A DNA stretch of 64,000 nucleotides. Origin: Aliirhizobium wenxiniae (lineage in GTDB: Bacteria > Pseudomonadota > Alphaproteobacteria > Rhizobiales > Rhizobiaceae). The DNA lies in the NCBI RefSeq assembly GCF_014201355.1, contig NZ_JACHEG010000012.1, positions 43,474-107,473 on the forward strand, in the 5' to 3' direction. The notes under the pieces are model-generated. The model worked only from the letters and a program-made list of their open reading frames with translations. It did not search any database and was not told the DNA's origin. Each line of letters begins with the position of its first letter. Position 1 is the first letter of the stretch. Below, piece by piece: positions 9,590 through 17,299 of this stretch. Position numbers and translations under genes: made by a program.

Positions 9590-11232
9590 CCAAGGACATG
9601 TCCGCAGAAACGCTTCTGAGCGTCAACAGCCTTTCGCTTGAAGTTGCCCACACCGGTCTCGAGGTGGTCAAGGGCATCTCCTTCGACATCGCGCCGGGCG
9701 AAATCTTTGGCATCGTCGGCGAAAGCGGCTCCGGCAAGACGCTGGCAACGCGTGCGCTGATCTCGCTTCTGCCCCCGGCCATCAAGGTTACGGGTGGCTC
9801 CGTCCGCTACAAGGGCCGCGATGTTCTGAAGATGAAGGACAGGGAGCTTCGACATTTGCGCGGTGGCGAAATCGGCGTGGTTTTCCAGGAGCCGATGACC
9901 TCGCTCAACCCGTCGATGACCATCGGCCGGCAACTGGAAGAGGGGCTTGTCCTTCACACCAAACTGTCACCACAGGAACGTCGCGACCGCATTCTCGACA
10001 TGCTGAAACGTGTCGGCATCCGCGAGCCGGAAGGGGCGCTTGCCGCCTATCCGCACGAGTTTTCCGGCGGCATGCGCCAGCGCATCATGCTGGCTTCGGT
10101 CATGCTGCTGAAACCGGCGCTGCTGATTGCCGATGAACCGACAACGGCGCTTGATGCCGTCATCCAGCGCGATGTCATGGAGCTTATGGTCGAACTGACA
10201 CGGGCCGAAGGCACCGCCGTTCTGCTGATCAGCCACGACCTGCCGATGGTGGCGCGTTATACAAGCCGCATCGTGGTGATGGAAAAAGGCTCGATCGTCG
10301 AGCAAGGGCGCACCGAAGACCTGCTCGATGCCCCGCAGCATGATTACACGAGGAAGCTTCTGTCCTCGCTGCCCTTTCGCGGTGAAGCGCGTTCGCTCGA
10401 TACGTCGAAGGCGCCTATGGTTTCGGCCCGCAATATCGTCGTCGATTATGCGGGACGCAAATCGTTGCTCAAGAAGGCCAAGCCCAAGCGCGCCCTGCAT
10501 GGCATCAGTATCGATATCCACGAGGGTGAGGTTGTCGCGCTTGTCGGCGGCTCAGGTTCCGGAAAAACCACGCTTGGCCGCACGATCGCGGGTCTGGTCA
10601 AGGAAAGCGAAGGCGATATCCGCTTCCAGGGCCGCTCCCGCGATGATGACTGGCGCGACTATCGCCTCAATTGCCAGATGGTGTTTCAGGACCCGTATTC
10701 CTCGCTCGATCCGCGCATGACCATTCTTGCGCTGGTCGAGGAGGCGCTTCGACTGGTGCCGGATCTCGACGCACAGGCAAAGCGCAAACGGGCGCTGGAA
10801 ACGCTGGAGGAAGTAGGTCTTAACGCCGACTATGCCAGCCGCTATCCGCACGAGCTTTCCGGCGGACAGCGGCAGCGTGTGGCGATTGCTCGCGCGATTG
10901 CCCGCCGGCCGCGCTTCCTGATCGCCGACGAGCCTGTCTCTGCTCTAGATGTGACAGTGCGTGCGCAGGTGCTCGACCTCTTTTCCGACCTGCAGAAACG
11001 CTACGGCTTTTCCTGCCTGTTCATCAGCCACGATCTCGGTGTGGTCGAGCAGGTGGCCGACCGTGTTGTCGTCATGCAGGACGGCCGGATCATAGAGGAG
11101 GGAGATCGCGACGCGATCTTCGACAATCCCAAGCAAGCCTATACCCGCCGTTTGCTCTCGGCCATTCCCGCGCTCGGGCACAACGAGCGGGGCGGCGTGA
11201 CACTCAAATGGCGTCTGGAAAACGATGCATAA
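9586..11232 (+). CDS. Peptide-type ABC transporter, fused double ATP-binding protein (DppD-DppF)
   Basis: This 548-residue protein carries two complete nucleotide-binding domains. The first has Walker A GESGSGKT and signature FSGGMRQR. The second has Walker A GGSGSGKT, signature LSGGQRQRVAIARA and Walker B FLIADEPVSALD. Separate DppD and DppF subunits are thus fused in one chain, as in many rhizobial peptide importers. ATG 9586 overlaps the permease stop and gives MTKDMSAETLLSV. The longer upstream frame is only overlap with the permease gene. Confidence 0.93.
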   Translation: MTKDMSAETLLSVNSLSLEVAHTGLEVVKGISFDIAPGEIFGIVGESGSGKTLATRALISLLPPAIKVTGGSVRYKGRDVLKMKDRELRHLRGGEIGVVFQEPMTSLNPSMTIGRQLEEGLVLHTKLSPQERRDRILDMLKRVGIREPEGALAAYPHEFSGGMRQRIMLASVMLLKPALLIADEPTTALDAVIQRDVMELMVELTRAEGTAVLLISHDLPMVARYTSRIVVMEKGSIVEQGRTEDLLDAPQHDYTRKLLSSLPFRGEARSLDTSKAPMVSARNIVVDYAGRKSLLKKAKPKRALHGISIDIHEGEVVALVGGSGSGKTTLGRTIAGLVKESEGDIRFQGRSRDDDWRDYRLNCQMVFQDPYSSLDPRMTILALVEEALRLVPDLDAQAKRKRALETLEEVGLNADYASRYPHELSGGQRQRVAIARAIARRPRFLIADEPVSALDVTVRAQVLDLFSDLQKRYGFSCLFISHDLGVVEQVADRVVVMQDGRIIEEGDRDAIFDNPKQAYTRRLLSAIPALGHNERGGVTLKWRLENDA

Positions 11233-12088
11233 CAGGATGGATACGATGACGACTGCCGACCAGCTGTCCGCGATCTGCGACGCCCAGCCCTTTGTCACGC
11301 GCTTCATGGTGCGCAATCTGCTGACGGGGGAGGAGATCCGCCGCGGCGCCGACGAAGAAACGCCTTCCGGCAGCACCCGCAAGACCTCGATCATGATGGC
11401 CGCACTCAAGGCCGCTCATGAAGGGCGGCTCAACCTGGATGAACCGGTCACCTATGAGGAGCGGTTGGCCAAGGAAGTCGCCAGCGGCATGTTCCGCTAC
11501 ATGACGCCAGGCATTGTCATCTCGCTGCGTGATGCGATCACGGGAATGATGACGCTGAGCGACAATGTCTGCACGAAAATGGTGCTGGAGCGGCTGACGC
11601 TGGAAGAGGTGGACAGCTACTGCAAAGCGCTTGGAATGGCCAATACCCACCACCGCTTCCTCATTCCGCCGCTCGCCCTGCCGGCCGATCACGCGCTGAC
11701 GACGGTGACGACGACCTCGGCTGCCGATCAGGTTCTGCTGCTGCAGACCATTCTCGATGCGCAATCCTCGACTGAGGCGCAGCAAAGGCTCGGCTGCAGC
11801 GCAGAACTCTGTGCCTTCGCCATGGAGACGCTGAAGCACCAGATCCTGCGCTACGGCATCCGTTCTCGCCTGCCGTTCGAAACGCTGGTGGCAAGCAAGA
11901 GCGGGCGCGGCAAGCGCGGACGCATGGATGCCGGCATCGTCTACAGGCAAGGCGCGCCCTTCTTCATCATCACCGCCTATACAGATGACGTGCCGCAGGT
12001 CATGCCGGATGGCACGCCGGGATACACGCTTTCGCTCGAAACGATCGGCCGGCTGGCGCAGGCCTGCTGGAACGGGTTCCAGTCGTAA
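11225..12088 (+). CDS. Class A beta-lactamase-fold serine hydrolase, leaderless, omega-loop Glu absent
   Basis: This 287-residue protein shows the penicillin-recognising serine enzyme motifs: SxxK as S50-T-R-K53, SDN at 112-114 and KSG at 225-227, in class A order and spacing. The omega-loop segment aligned to the E166-x-x-L-N of class A lactamases reads RFLIPPLAL and has no glutamate. No signal peptide is present, and the start overlaps the transporter ATPase stop. It is therefore unlikely to be a resistance enzyme. A cytoplasmic peptidase, amidase or esterase acting on the imported compound is more likely. ATGs at 11225, 11237 and 11246 are all possible starts. It lies between the ATPase and binding-protein genes of one operon. 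Confidence 0.8.
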   Translation: MHNRMDTMTTADQLSAICDAQPFVTRFMVRNLLTGEEIRRGADEETPSGSTRKTSIMMAALKAAHEGRLNLDEPVTYEERLAKEVASGMFRYMTPGIVISLRDAITGMMTLSDNVCTKMVLERLTLEEVDSYCKALGMANTHHRFLIPPLALPADHALTTVTTTSAADQVLLLQTILDAQSSTEAQQRLGCSAELCAFAMETLKHQILRYGIRSRLPFETLVASKSGRGKRGRMDAGIVYRQGAPFFIITAYTDDVPQVMPDGTPGYTLSLETIGRLAQACWNGFQS

Positions 12089-12118
12089 AAATCAACAATG
12101 GCAAAAGAGGGTAGAACA

Positions 12119-13663
12119 ATGAAAAAGCTTCTTCTGGCAGGCACGGCTGTGCTTGCAATGACCAGCATCACCAATGCCCGCGATATCACCATTGCGCAGA
12201 GTTCCGACCTGCGCAGCGCCAATCCCGGCGTCAACCGTGACGGCAATACCGATGGCGTCATCCTGCACATCGTCGAGGGTCTCGTCGGTTACAACAATAG
12301 CGGCGAGGTGAAGCCGCTTCTGGCCAAGAGTTTCGAAACCTCCGCCGATGGCCTGACCTATACGTTCAAGCTGCGCACGGATGTGAAATTCCACAACGGC
12401 AAGACGATGACGGCGGATGACGTCGTCTGGAACTGGACGCGTTACCTGAAGCCGGAAACCAAATGGACCTGCCTCAACGACTTCGCCAAGGGCGGTGCAG
12501 CACCGGTCAAGGATGTAAAGGCCGTTGATGCCTCCACGGTCGCAATCACCCTCGAAAAACCCTCTGCGGTCTTCCTTGGCCTGATGTCACGTCCGGAATG
12601 CGGTTATACCGGCATGATCTCACCGGATTCCGTTTCGGCCGATGGCAGCTTCGTCAAGCCGATCGGAACCGGACCGTTCCAATGGGACGAGTGGAAGAAG
12701 GGCGAGTATATCCATCTGAAGAAATTCGCTGATTACGTCTCGCCGGAGAATGAGGGCAAGCCGGATGGCATGGTAGGCTCCAAGCGACCACTGGCTGACG
12801 GCATCAAGTTCATGGTCATTCCGGATGCATCGACCGTGAAGGCCGGGCTGGAGTCCGGCGTGCTCGATACGGCCGAAATTTCACCCGATCTTATCCCGGA
12901 GTTCAAGGCCAGCGACAAGACGCAGCTGATCGTTTCGCGCAACAATGGCAAGAACCTGTTCTACATTCAGACCCGCGACAAGGTCTTGAGCAATCCCGGC
13001 GTGCGTCGCGCCATGGCAATGGCGCTCGATCTTGATGAACTGGTCGCCGCCGCATCGAACGGGACCGGCGAGGCGAACGGCTCGATGGTATCGCAGGACA
13101 GCGTCTATTTCGACGAGACTCAGAAGACGCGGCTTCCCTACGATATCGAGGCTGCCAAGAAGGAACTGGCGGATGCCGGCTACAAGGGTGAGCCGATCTC
13201 GATCATCGCCAACAAGCGCGGCAATGTGCCAAGCTTTCCGGCTGCCGTCATGGCGCAGGCGATGATGCAGCAGGCCGGTCTCAACGTGCAGATCGAAGTG
13301 CTGGATTATGCCACGCAGGTCGATCGCCGCCGCTCCGGCAACTATCAGGTCATCTCGCAGTCGGTCGCGCCGCGTCTCGACCCGGCGCTGATGTATTCTT
13401 TCTATGTCGGCAACAAGGACAAGAACGCCTCGCTGATGTGGGACGATCCGAAAGCCGTCGAGCTGATGAATGCCGCCTATGCAGAAGCCGATCAGGAAAA
13501 GCGTCAGAAGATCTTCGATGAGTTCCATGAGCTGATGCTGAAGGAAATGCCGGGCATCTTTCTTTACGACATGGTGGACGTCTGGGGCGCGACGAAGAAG
13601 CTGAAGGGCCAGCCGGTCTGGCAATCGAATGCCCGCCTCTGGGAAGTTTCGGTCGAAGACTGA
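12119..13663 (+). CDS. Peptide-type ABC transporter substrate-binding protein (DppA/OppA family 5)
   Basis: This 514-residue family 5 binding protein has a clear signal peptide (MKKLLLAGTAVLAMTSITNA). The mature N-terminus RDITIAQSSDLRSANPG and the segment KFHNGKTMTADDVVWNW are typical of the family. ATG 12119 after AGAGGG is preferred over the in-frame 12098, which would disturb the signal sequence. It is the fifth gene of the operon, after the permeases, ATPase and hydrolase, whereas binding proteins usually come first. Confidence 0.93.
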   Translation: MKKLLLAGTAVLAMTSITNARDITIAQSSDLRSANPGVNRDGNTDGVILHIVEGLVGYNNSGEVKPLLAKSFETSADGLTYTFKLRTDVKFHNGKTMTADDVVWNWTRYLKPETKWTCLNDFAKGGAAPVKDVKAVDASTVAITLEKPSAVFLGLMSRPECGYTGMISPDSVSADGSFVKPIGTGPFQWDEWKKGEYIHLKKFADYVSPENEGKPDGMVGSKRPLADGIKFMVIPDASTVKAGLESGVLDTAEISPDLIPEFKASDKTQLIVSRNNGKNLFYIQTRDKVLSNPGVRRAMAMALDLDELVAAASNGTGEANGSMVSQDSVYFDETQKTRLPYDIEAAKKELADAGYKGEPISIIANKRGNVPSFPAAVMAQAMMQQAGLNVQIEVLDYATQVDRRRSGNYQVISQSVAPRLDPALMYSFYVGNKDKNASLMWDDPKAVELMNAAYAEADQEKRQKIFDEFHELMLKEMPGIFLYDMVDVWGATKKLKGQPVWQSNARLWEVSVED

Positions 13664-13670
13664 GTTTTGA

Positions 13671-13694
13671 GCGCGCCGGCAAAGATCGGCGCGC
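13671..13694 (+). terminator. Hairpin after the peptide-binding-protein gene
   Basis: The perfect 8-bp stem GCGCGCCG (13671-13678) and CGGCGCGC (13687-13694) has an 8-base loop and is followed nine bases later by CTTTTT. It could partly terminate transcription before the M20 amidohydrolase, or stabilise the 3' end of the binding-protein message. Confidence 0.55.
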
Positions 13695-13788
13695 CTGTCT
13701 ACCTTTTTAAGGAAATTCAACCGGCGGGAGATCGCCGGATGGTTTTCTGCGTCCTGAGGGCGCTCACACATTCATGCGAGGACAGGCC

Positions 13789-15237
13789 ATGAACCGCGAT
13801 GCAGTGACGTCGATTGCCAATGCGATCGAAAAGATGAAACCGGAATTCTCCGAACTCAGTAACAAAATCTGGGATTTTGCCGAGTTGAAATTCGAAGAAA
13901 GGCGCTCGTCGGATATGCTGGCAAAGGCGCTGGAGGAGAATGGGTTTGCTGTGCGTCGTGGCGTGGCCGGCATGGACACTGCCTTCATAGGCGAATTCGG
14001 CGGCGGCAAGCCGGTGATCGCGCTGCTCGGAGAATTCGACGCCTTGGCGGGAATGAGTCAGGCTGCGGATGTAGCCGAGTCGAAGCCGGTTGTTTCCGGC
14101 GCAAACGGCCACGGCTGTGGCCACAATCTCTTAGGTGTCGGTTCCCTTATGGCGGCCATCGCGCTCGCCCGGCATATGAAGGACAACAACCTAGCTGGCA
14201 CCGTGCGTTATTACGGTTGCCCAGGCGAGGAAGGCGGCTCGGGCAAGACGTTCATGGTGCGTGCAGGCCTGTTTGATGACGTCGATACGGCGCTTACCTG
14301 GCATCCGGCGCCGTTCAACGGCGTACGTTCCACCAACAATCTGGCGGTTCTCGAATATTTCTATCGCTTCAAGGGCCTTGCCGCCCATGCCTCGAATGCA
14401 GCGCATCTCGGCCGTTCGGCGCTGGATGCCGTTGAACTGATGAATGTCGGCGTCAATTTCCTGCGCGAACACATGCCCCAGGATTGCCGCGTGCATTATG
14501 CTATAACCGATACCGGAGGGCGCGCCGCCAATGTCGTGCAGGCCCAGGCGGAAGTTGTCTATCTGGTCCGCGCGCCGGAGATGTCGCAGGCGCTCGATCT
14601 TGCCAAGCGGGTCGACAAAGTTGCACACGGTGCGGCGATGATGACCGAGACAGAGGTCGAAATCGTCTTCGACACCGCCTCCACCAATCTTCTGCCCAAC
14701 ATTACGCTCGAAACGGCCATGCATGAAAACATGATGGCGCTTGGTCCCATCGCTTTCGATGAAACGGATCTCGCATTCGCGAAATCGATCCAGGACACAT
14801 TCACCGACGAGGCGATCAAGAGCAGCATCCGCCTTTATCAGATCAAGGGCGATGTCTTTTCCAATGCAAAGGTCGATGGTTCGACACCGTTGCATCTGGG
14901 GCTGCGCGACTTCGAGGGGCATTCGCATTTCCGTGCCGGATCTACGGATGTGGGAGATGTAAGCTGGGTAACGCCGACAGCGCAATGCTGGACGCCCACC
15001 TGGGCAATCGGCACCAACCCTCACACCTGGCAGGTGGTGGCGCAGGGAAAAAGTGCGGGTGCTCACAAAGCCATGGCACATGCAGCCAAGACGCTGGCGG
15101 CGACCGGCCTCTCGCTTATGACGTCTCCCGAACTTCTGGAAGCGGCCAAGGCGGAATGGACCGAGAAGACCGATGGCAGGAAATATGTGTGCCCGATCCC
15201 CGACAATGTGATGCCGGCCACACATTCCTCTGTGTGA
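13789..15237 (+). CDS. M20D-family amidohydrolase (AbgB/aminobenzoyl-glutamate hydrolase-like)
   Basis: This 482-residue metallo-amidohydrolase has the M20 metal site NGHGCGHN, the catalytic GEEGGSGK segment, TWHPAP and, near the C-terminus, the metal-binding SHFRAGSTDVGDVSW. Length and motif pattern match the AbgB-type branch, which removes acyl or aminobenzoyl groups from amino acids and dipeptides. It has no signal peptide, so it would process a compound delivered by the preceding importer in the cytoplasm. ATG 13789 after CGAGGACAGG is chosen. ATG 13774 is also in frame. Confidence 0.88.
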   Translation: MNRDAVTSIANAIEKMKPEFSELSNKIWDFAELKFEERRSSDMLAKALEENGFAVRRGVAGMDTAFIGEFGGGKPVIALLGEFDALAGMSQAADVAESKPVVSGANGHGCGHNLLGVGSLMAAIALARHMKDNNLAGTVRYYGCPGEEGGSGKTFMVRAGLFDDVDTALTWHPAPFNGVRSTNNLAVLEYFYRFKGLAAHASNAAHLGRSALDAVELMNVGVNFLREHMPQDCRVHYAITDTGGRAANVVQAQAEVVYLVRAPEMSQALDLAKRVDKVAHGAAMMTETEVEIVFDTASTNLLPNITLETAMHENMMALGPIAFDETDLAFAKSIQDTFTDEAIKSSIRLYQIKGDVFSNAKVDGSTPLHLGLRDFEGHSHFRAGSTDVGDVSWVTPTAQCWTPTWAIGTNPHTWQVVAQGKSAGAHKAMAHAAKTLAATGLSLMTSPELLEAAKAEWTEKTDGRKYVCPIPDNVMPATHSSV

Positions 15238-15246
15238 AAAGAGATA

Positions 15247-15267
15247 CGGCCATTCAGGGAATGGCCG
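15247..15267. terminator. Bidirectional hairpin between convergent genes
   Basis: The perfect 9-bp stem CGGCCATTC/GAATGGCCG with a three-base loop (AGG) lies between the convergent ends of the amidohydrolase and ftrC genes. Its position is that of a shared terminator, although neither side has a strong T-run. Confidence 0.5.
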
Positions 15268-15302
15268 CACAATCAGCTGGCACTAAGTTACCCAGCAAAT
15301 CG

Positions 15303-16145
15303 CTAGTGATGCGCAGCGGTGGAGAACGAACCTTTGCGTGGCCGGTAGATGACGGCCAGCACCGCGATCCAGTAGCCAGAGAAGACGATGAGCTGCATCA
15401 GGTTTGGCCGGGCGCGATAGCCGGTCATAGATGCGAAGAAGCCGCCGGCGGTGGTGCCGTCGGAAAGAAGGAAATTGCTATTCCACAGCGCGCGCGACAG
15501 GCGTGGCAGGATGTCGAGATTGATCAGCCCGTCGATCCCCGTCATTAGAAGGCCGCAGGCGAGGAAGAGCAGCACGATCTCGGAAATCCGGAAGAAAACC
15601 CTCCACGAGATGACCCTGCTGCCGGTCATCAGCAGTGCATAGGTGATTGCGGCCGCGACGAAACCGGTCAGTCCGGCAAGAATACCGGCAAGCGGCGAAC
15701 CCATGACCCCTGCAGACAGAATGCCGTAGATGAACACGACCGTCTCGCTGCCTTCGCGGGCAACCGCAATGAGCGCAAGGGCGAAGACGCCCCACCAGCT
15801 GCCTGCGGCAATCGCCGTGCTCAGAGAGCTTTCGAGCTCGCTGCGCATCGAGCGGGCATGACTGCGCATCCAGAAGACCATCTGCAGGATGAGCCCTGCT
15901 GCGAGCAGCGCGATCACCGTCTGGTAGATCGTCTGGGCGTCATCGGAAAATGCCTCGCCAAGCCAAAGCAGTATCACTGCAAGCACTCCGGCGATGGCAA
16001 GTCCCGCCGCCGCGCCGCCCCAGAGAAAACCGCGGGCGCGGCCTGTCTCCACGCTCCGGCTGACCAGCCAGGCATCGAGAATGCCGATCACCAAAAGGGC
16101 TTCGACGCTCTCGCGCCAGACGACAAAGGCAATGGAGGCAAACAT
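15303..16145 (-). CDS. ftrC: FTR1-family iron permease
   Basis: This 280-residue polytopic membrane protein of the FTR1/EfeU family carries the two iron-relay RExxE motifs, RESVEALLV near residue 10 and REGSETVVF in the middle. It would move iron across the inner membrane. The start is ATG 16145, directly after the ftrB stop (16147), with GAGGA as ribosome site. The longer upstream frame is overlap. With ftrA and ftrB upstream on the same strand, this is the FtrABC part of the Brucella/Bordetella-type FtrABCD ferrous iron system. Confidence 0.9.
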   Translation of the reverse strand: MFASIAFVVWRESVEALLVIGILDAWLVSRSVETGRARGFLWGGAAAGLAIAGVLAVILLWLGEAFSDDAQTIYQTVIALLAAGLILQMVFWMRSHARSMRSELESSLSTAIAAGSWWGVFALALIAVAREGSETVVFIYGILSAGVMGSPLAGILAGLTGFVAAAITYALLMTGSRVISWRVFFRISEIVLLFLACGLLMTGIDGLINLDILPRLSRALWNSNFLLSDGTTAGGFFASMTGYRARPNLMQLIVFSGYWIAVLAVIYRPRKGSFSTAAHH

Positions 16146-16146
16146 G

Positions 16147-16530
16147 TCAGTCCTCAGAAGGAACCGCGACGAGAACCGCGGGCGGCGCGTCCGGATGGAA
16201 ATCGTCGAAGAACGAATATTCACCCGGATCGAGATACTTGATGACGATGAAGGTCGAGACTCCGGGTCCGATCACCTTCTCCTTGCTCAGCGGAATGCTC
16301 TCGAACTCTGCCGGCGTCTTGCCATTGTTGATCAGCCGGATTTCGAAGCGGGTTTCGGCCGGCACTTCGAGACGCGACGGAGAAACCTCGCCATCGTTAA
16401 AGGTGATGGTGAAGCTCGGATCGTCAGCGGCCGTCGCTATTGTCGGCGGGACAATCGAAAAGGCAATGAACAGTGCCATGGTGAGGCCAAGGCACTGTTC
16501 GTTACGGGGTCGAGGGTGATCAGTAGCCAC
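16147..16530 (-). CDS. ftrB: Periplasmic cupredoxin-like protein FtrB
   Basis: This 127-residue protein has a leader (hydrophobic LTMALFIAFSIVPPTIATAA) and a small cupredoxin_1-type domain (FTITFNDGEVSPSRLEVPAETRFEIRLINNGKTPAEFESI). In FtrABCD systems this component is thought to act with the P19 protein in iron oxidation or handling. The chosen start is GTG 16530, which overlaps the ftrA stop. No ATG gives a plausible leader without adding an arginine-rich, ftrA-overlapping extension. ATG at residue M18 of this form is a shorter alternative. Confidence 0.82.
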   Translation of the reverse strand: MATDHPRPRNEQCLGLTMALFIAFSIVPPTIATAADDPSFTITFNDGEVSPSRLEVPAETRFEIRLINNGKTPAEFESIPLSKEKVIGPGVSTFIVIKYLDPGEYSFFDDFHPDAPPAVLVAVPSED

Positions 16531-17071
16531 CCTTTTTACCCACGCCCGTGAAGGTAAAGTCATAGCTGGTCTCGAACGGCTCGAACCATTTGGCGACGCC
16601 GGTCTCGTCATCGACATGGCGGCCGAACATCATGCCGTCCGGCGCTGCAATCTTGAACACGAGGTTGTATTCGCCGGGGCCGTCGAGCTTGACGTTGTCG
16701 CCGTAATGCGGCCCGTCGGAGGCAACCATCGGCATCAGCGGGCCCTCCGACACTTTCGCGCCGCCCTTGGTCAGCACATAGCTGATTGTCAGGTTCGGCA
16801 CCCAGTCGCCATTGGCAAAGCCGTTCTTGTTATCCTTCGTGGCGTGAATATCGGCTTCCAGATGCACGTCGGAATCGGCGGCTGCGCGCATCATATGGGC
16901 GGGTTCCATCAGGATAGGCTGCAGATAGACCGCAGCCACTTCCATGCCGCCAGCTTCCTGCGGCTCTCCGATCGGATATTCCAGGGCAGATGCCGAGCCG
17001 ACGGAAAAGAGTGTTGCAGCCGCAAAAGCGGCGGGCAGGAATGCCGTTTTGAAAATGTGGGTTTCGCGCAT
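16520..17071 (-). CDS. ftrA: P19-family periplasmic iron-binding protein FtrA
   Basis: This 183-residue periplasmic protein of the P19/Tpd family has a signal peptide (MRETHIFKTAFLPAAFAAATLFSVGSASA). It has Met- and His-rich metal-ligand segments (LMEPAHMMRAAADSDVHLEADIHA), the expected Cu/Fe site region. ATG 17071 follows AAAAGGACC. The open frame continues upstream to 17176, but that part is in the divergent promoter region. It is the first gene of ftrA-ftrB-ftrC. Confidence 0.9.
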   Translation of the reverse strand: MRETHIFKTAFLPAAFAAATLFSVGSASALEYPIGEPQEAGGMEVAAVYLQPILMEPAHMMRAAADSDVHLEADIHATKDNKNGFANGDWVPNLTISYVLTKGGAKVSEGPLMPMVASDGPHYGDNVKLDGPGEYNLVFKIAAPDGMMFGRHVDDETGVAKWFEPFETSYDFTFTGVGKKGGY

Positions 17072-17299
17072 AACAGGTCCTTTTCGGGAAAACGTGGCGC
17101 GAGCATCTGCTTTGAAAAATCTGGAGTCAAGTCCGAAAGTTTTTATCAAGGCCATGATGTAAATGACAAAATTCAAGTACTTCGGCTGATCTCCATGTTA
17201 AATATGAGAGTGTTTATCCTGATTGATTGGTATCTCACTCCAATTCGGGCGTGCGACATATTTACACGCTGAAATTGTTGTTGTGCCGAGAGAGATGAA
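17072..17299. promoter_or_regulatory. Divergent promoter region between ftrA and ftrD
   Basis: This 228-base AT-rich region must hold both the ftrABC and ftrD promoters. I looked for a TGA-N9-TCA iron-responsive operator (RirA type) and for an Irr-type TTTAGAA-TTCTAAA dyad and saw no convincing match, so the regulator is not identified. Confidence 0.4.

Noticed and set aside
11225..12088. Antibiotic-resistance beta-lactamase
   Set aside because: There is no signal peptide, the omega-loop Glu is missing, and the gene is translationally coupled to a peptide-transporter ATPase.
17072..17299. RirA (TGA-N9-TCA) or Irr operator before ftrA/ftrD
   Set aside because: TGA and TCA triplets occur but not with the required nine-base spacing and symmetry, and no Irr dyad was seen.
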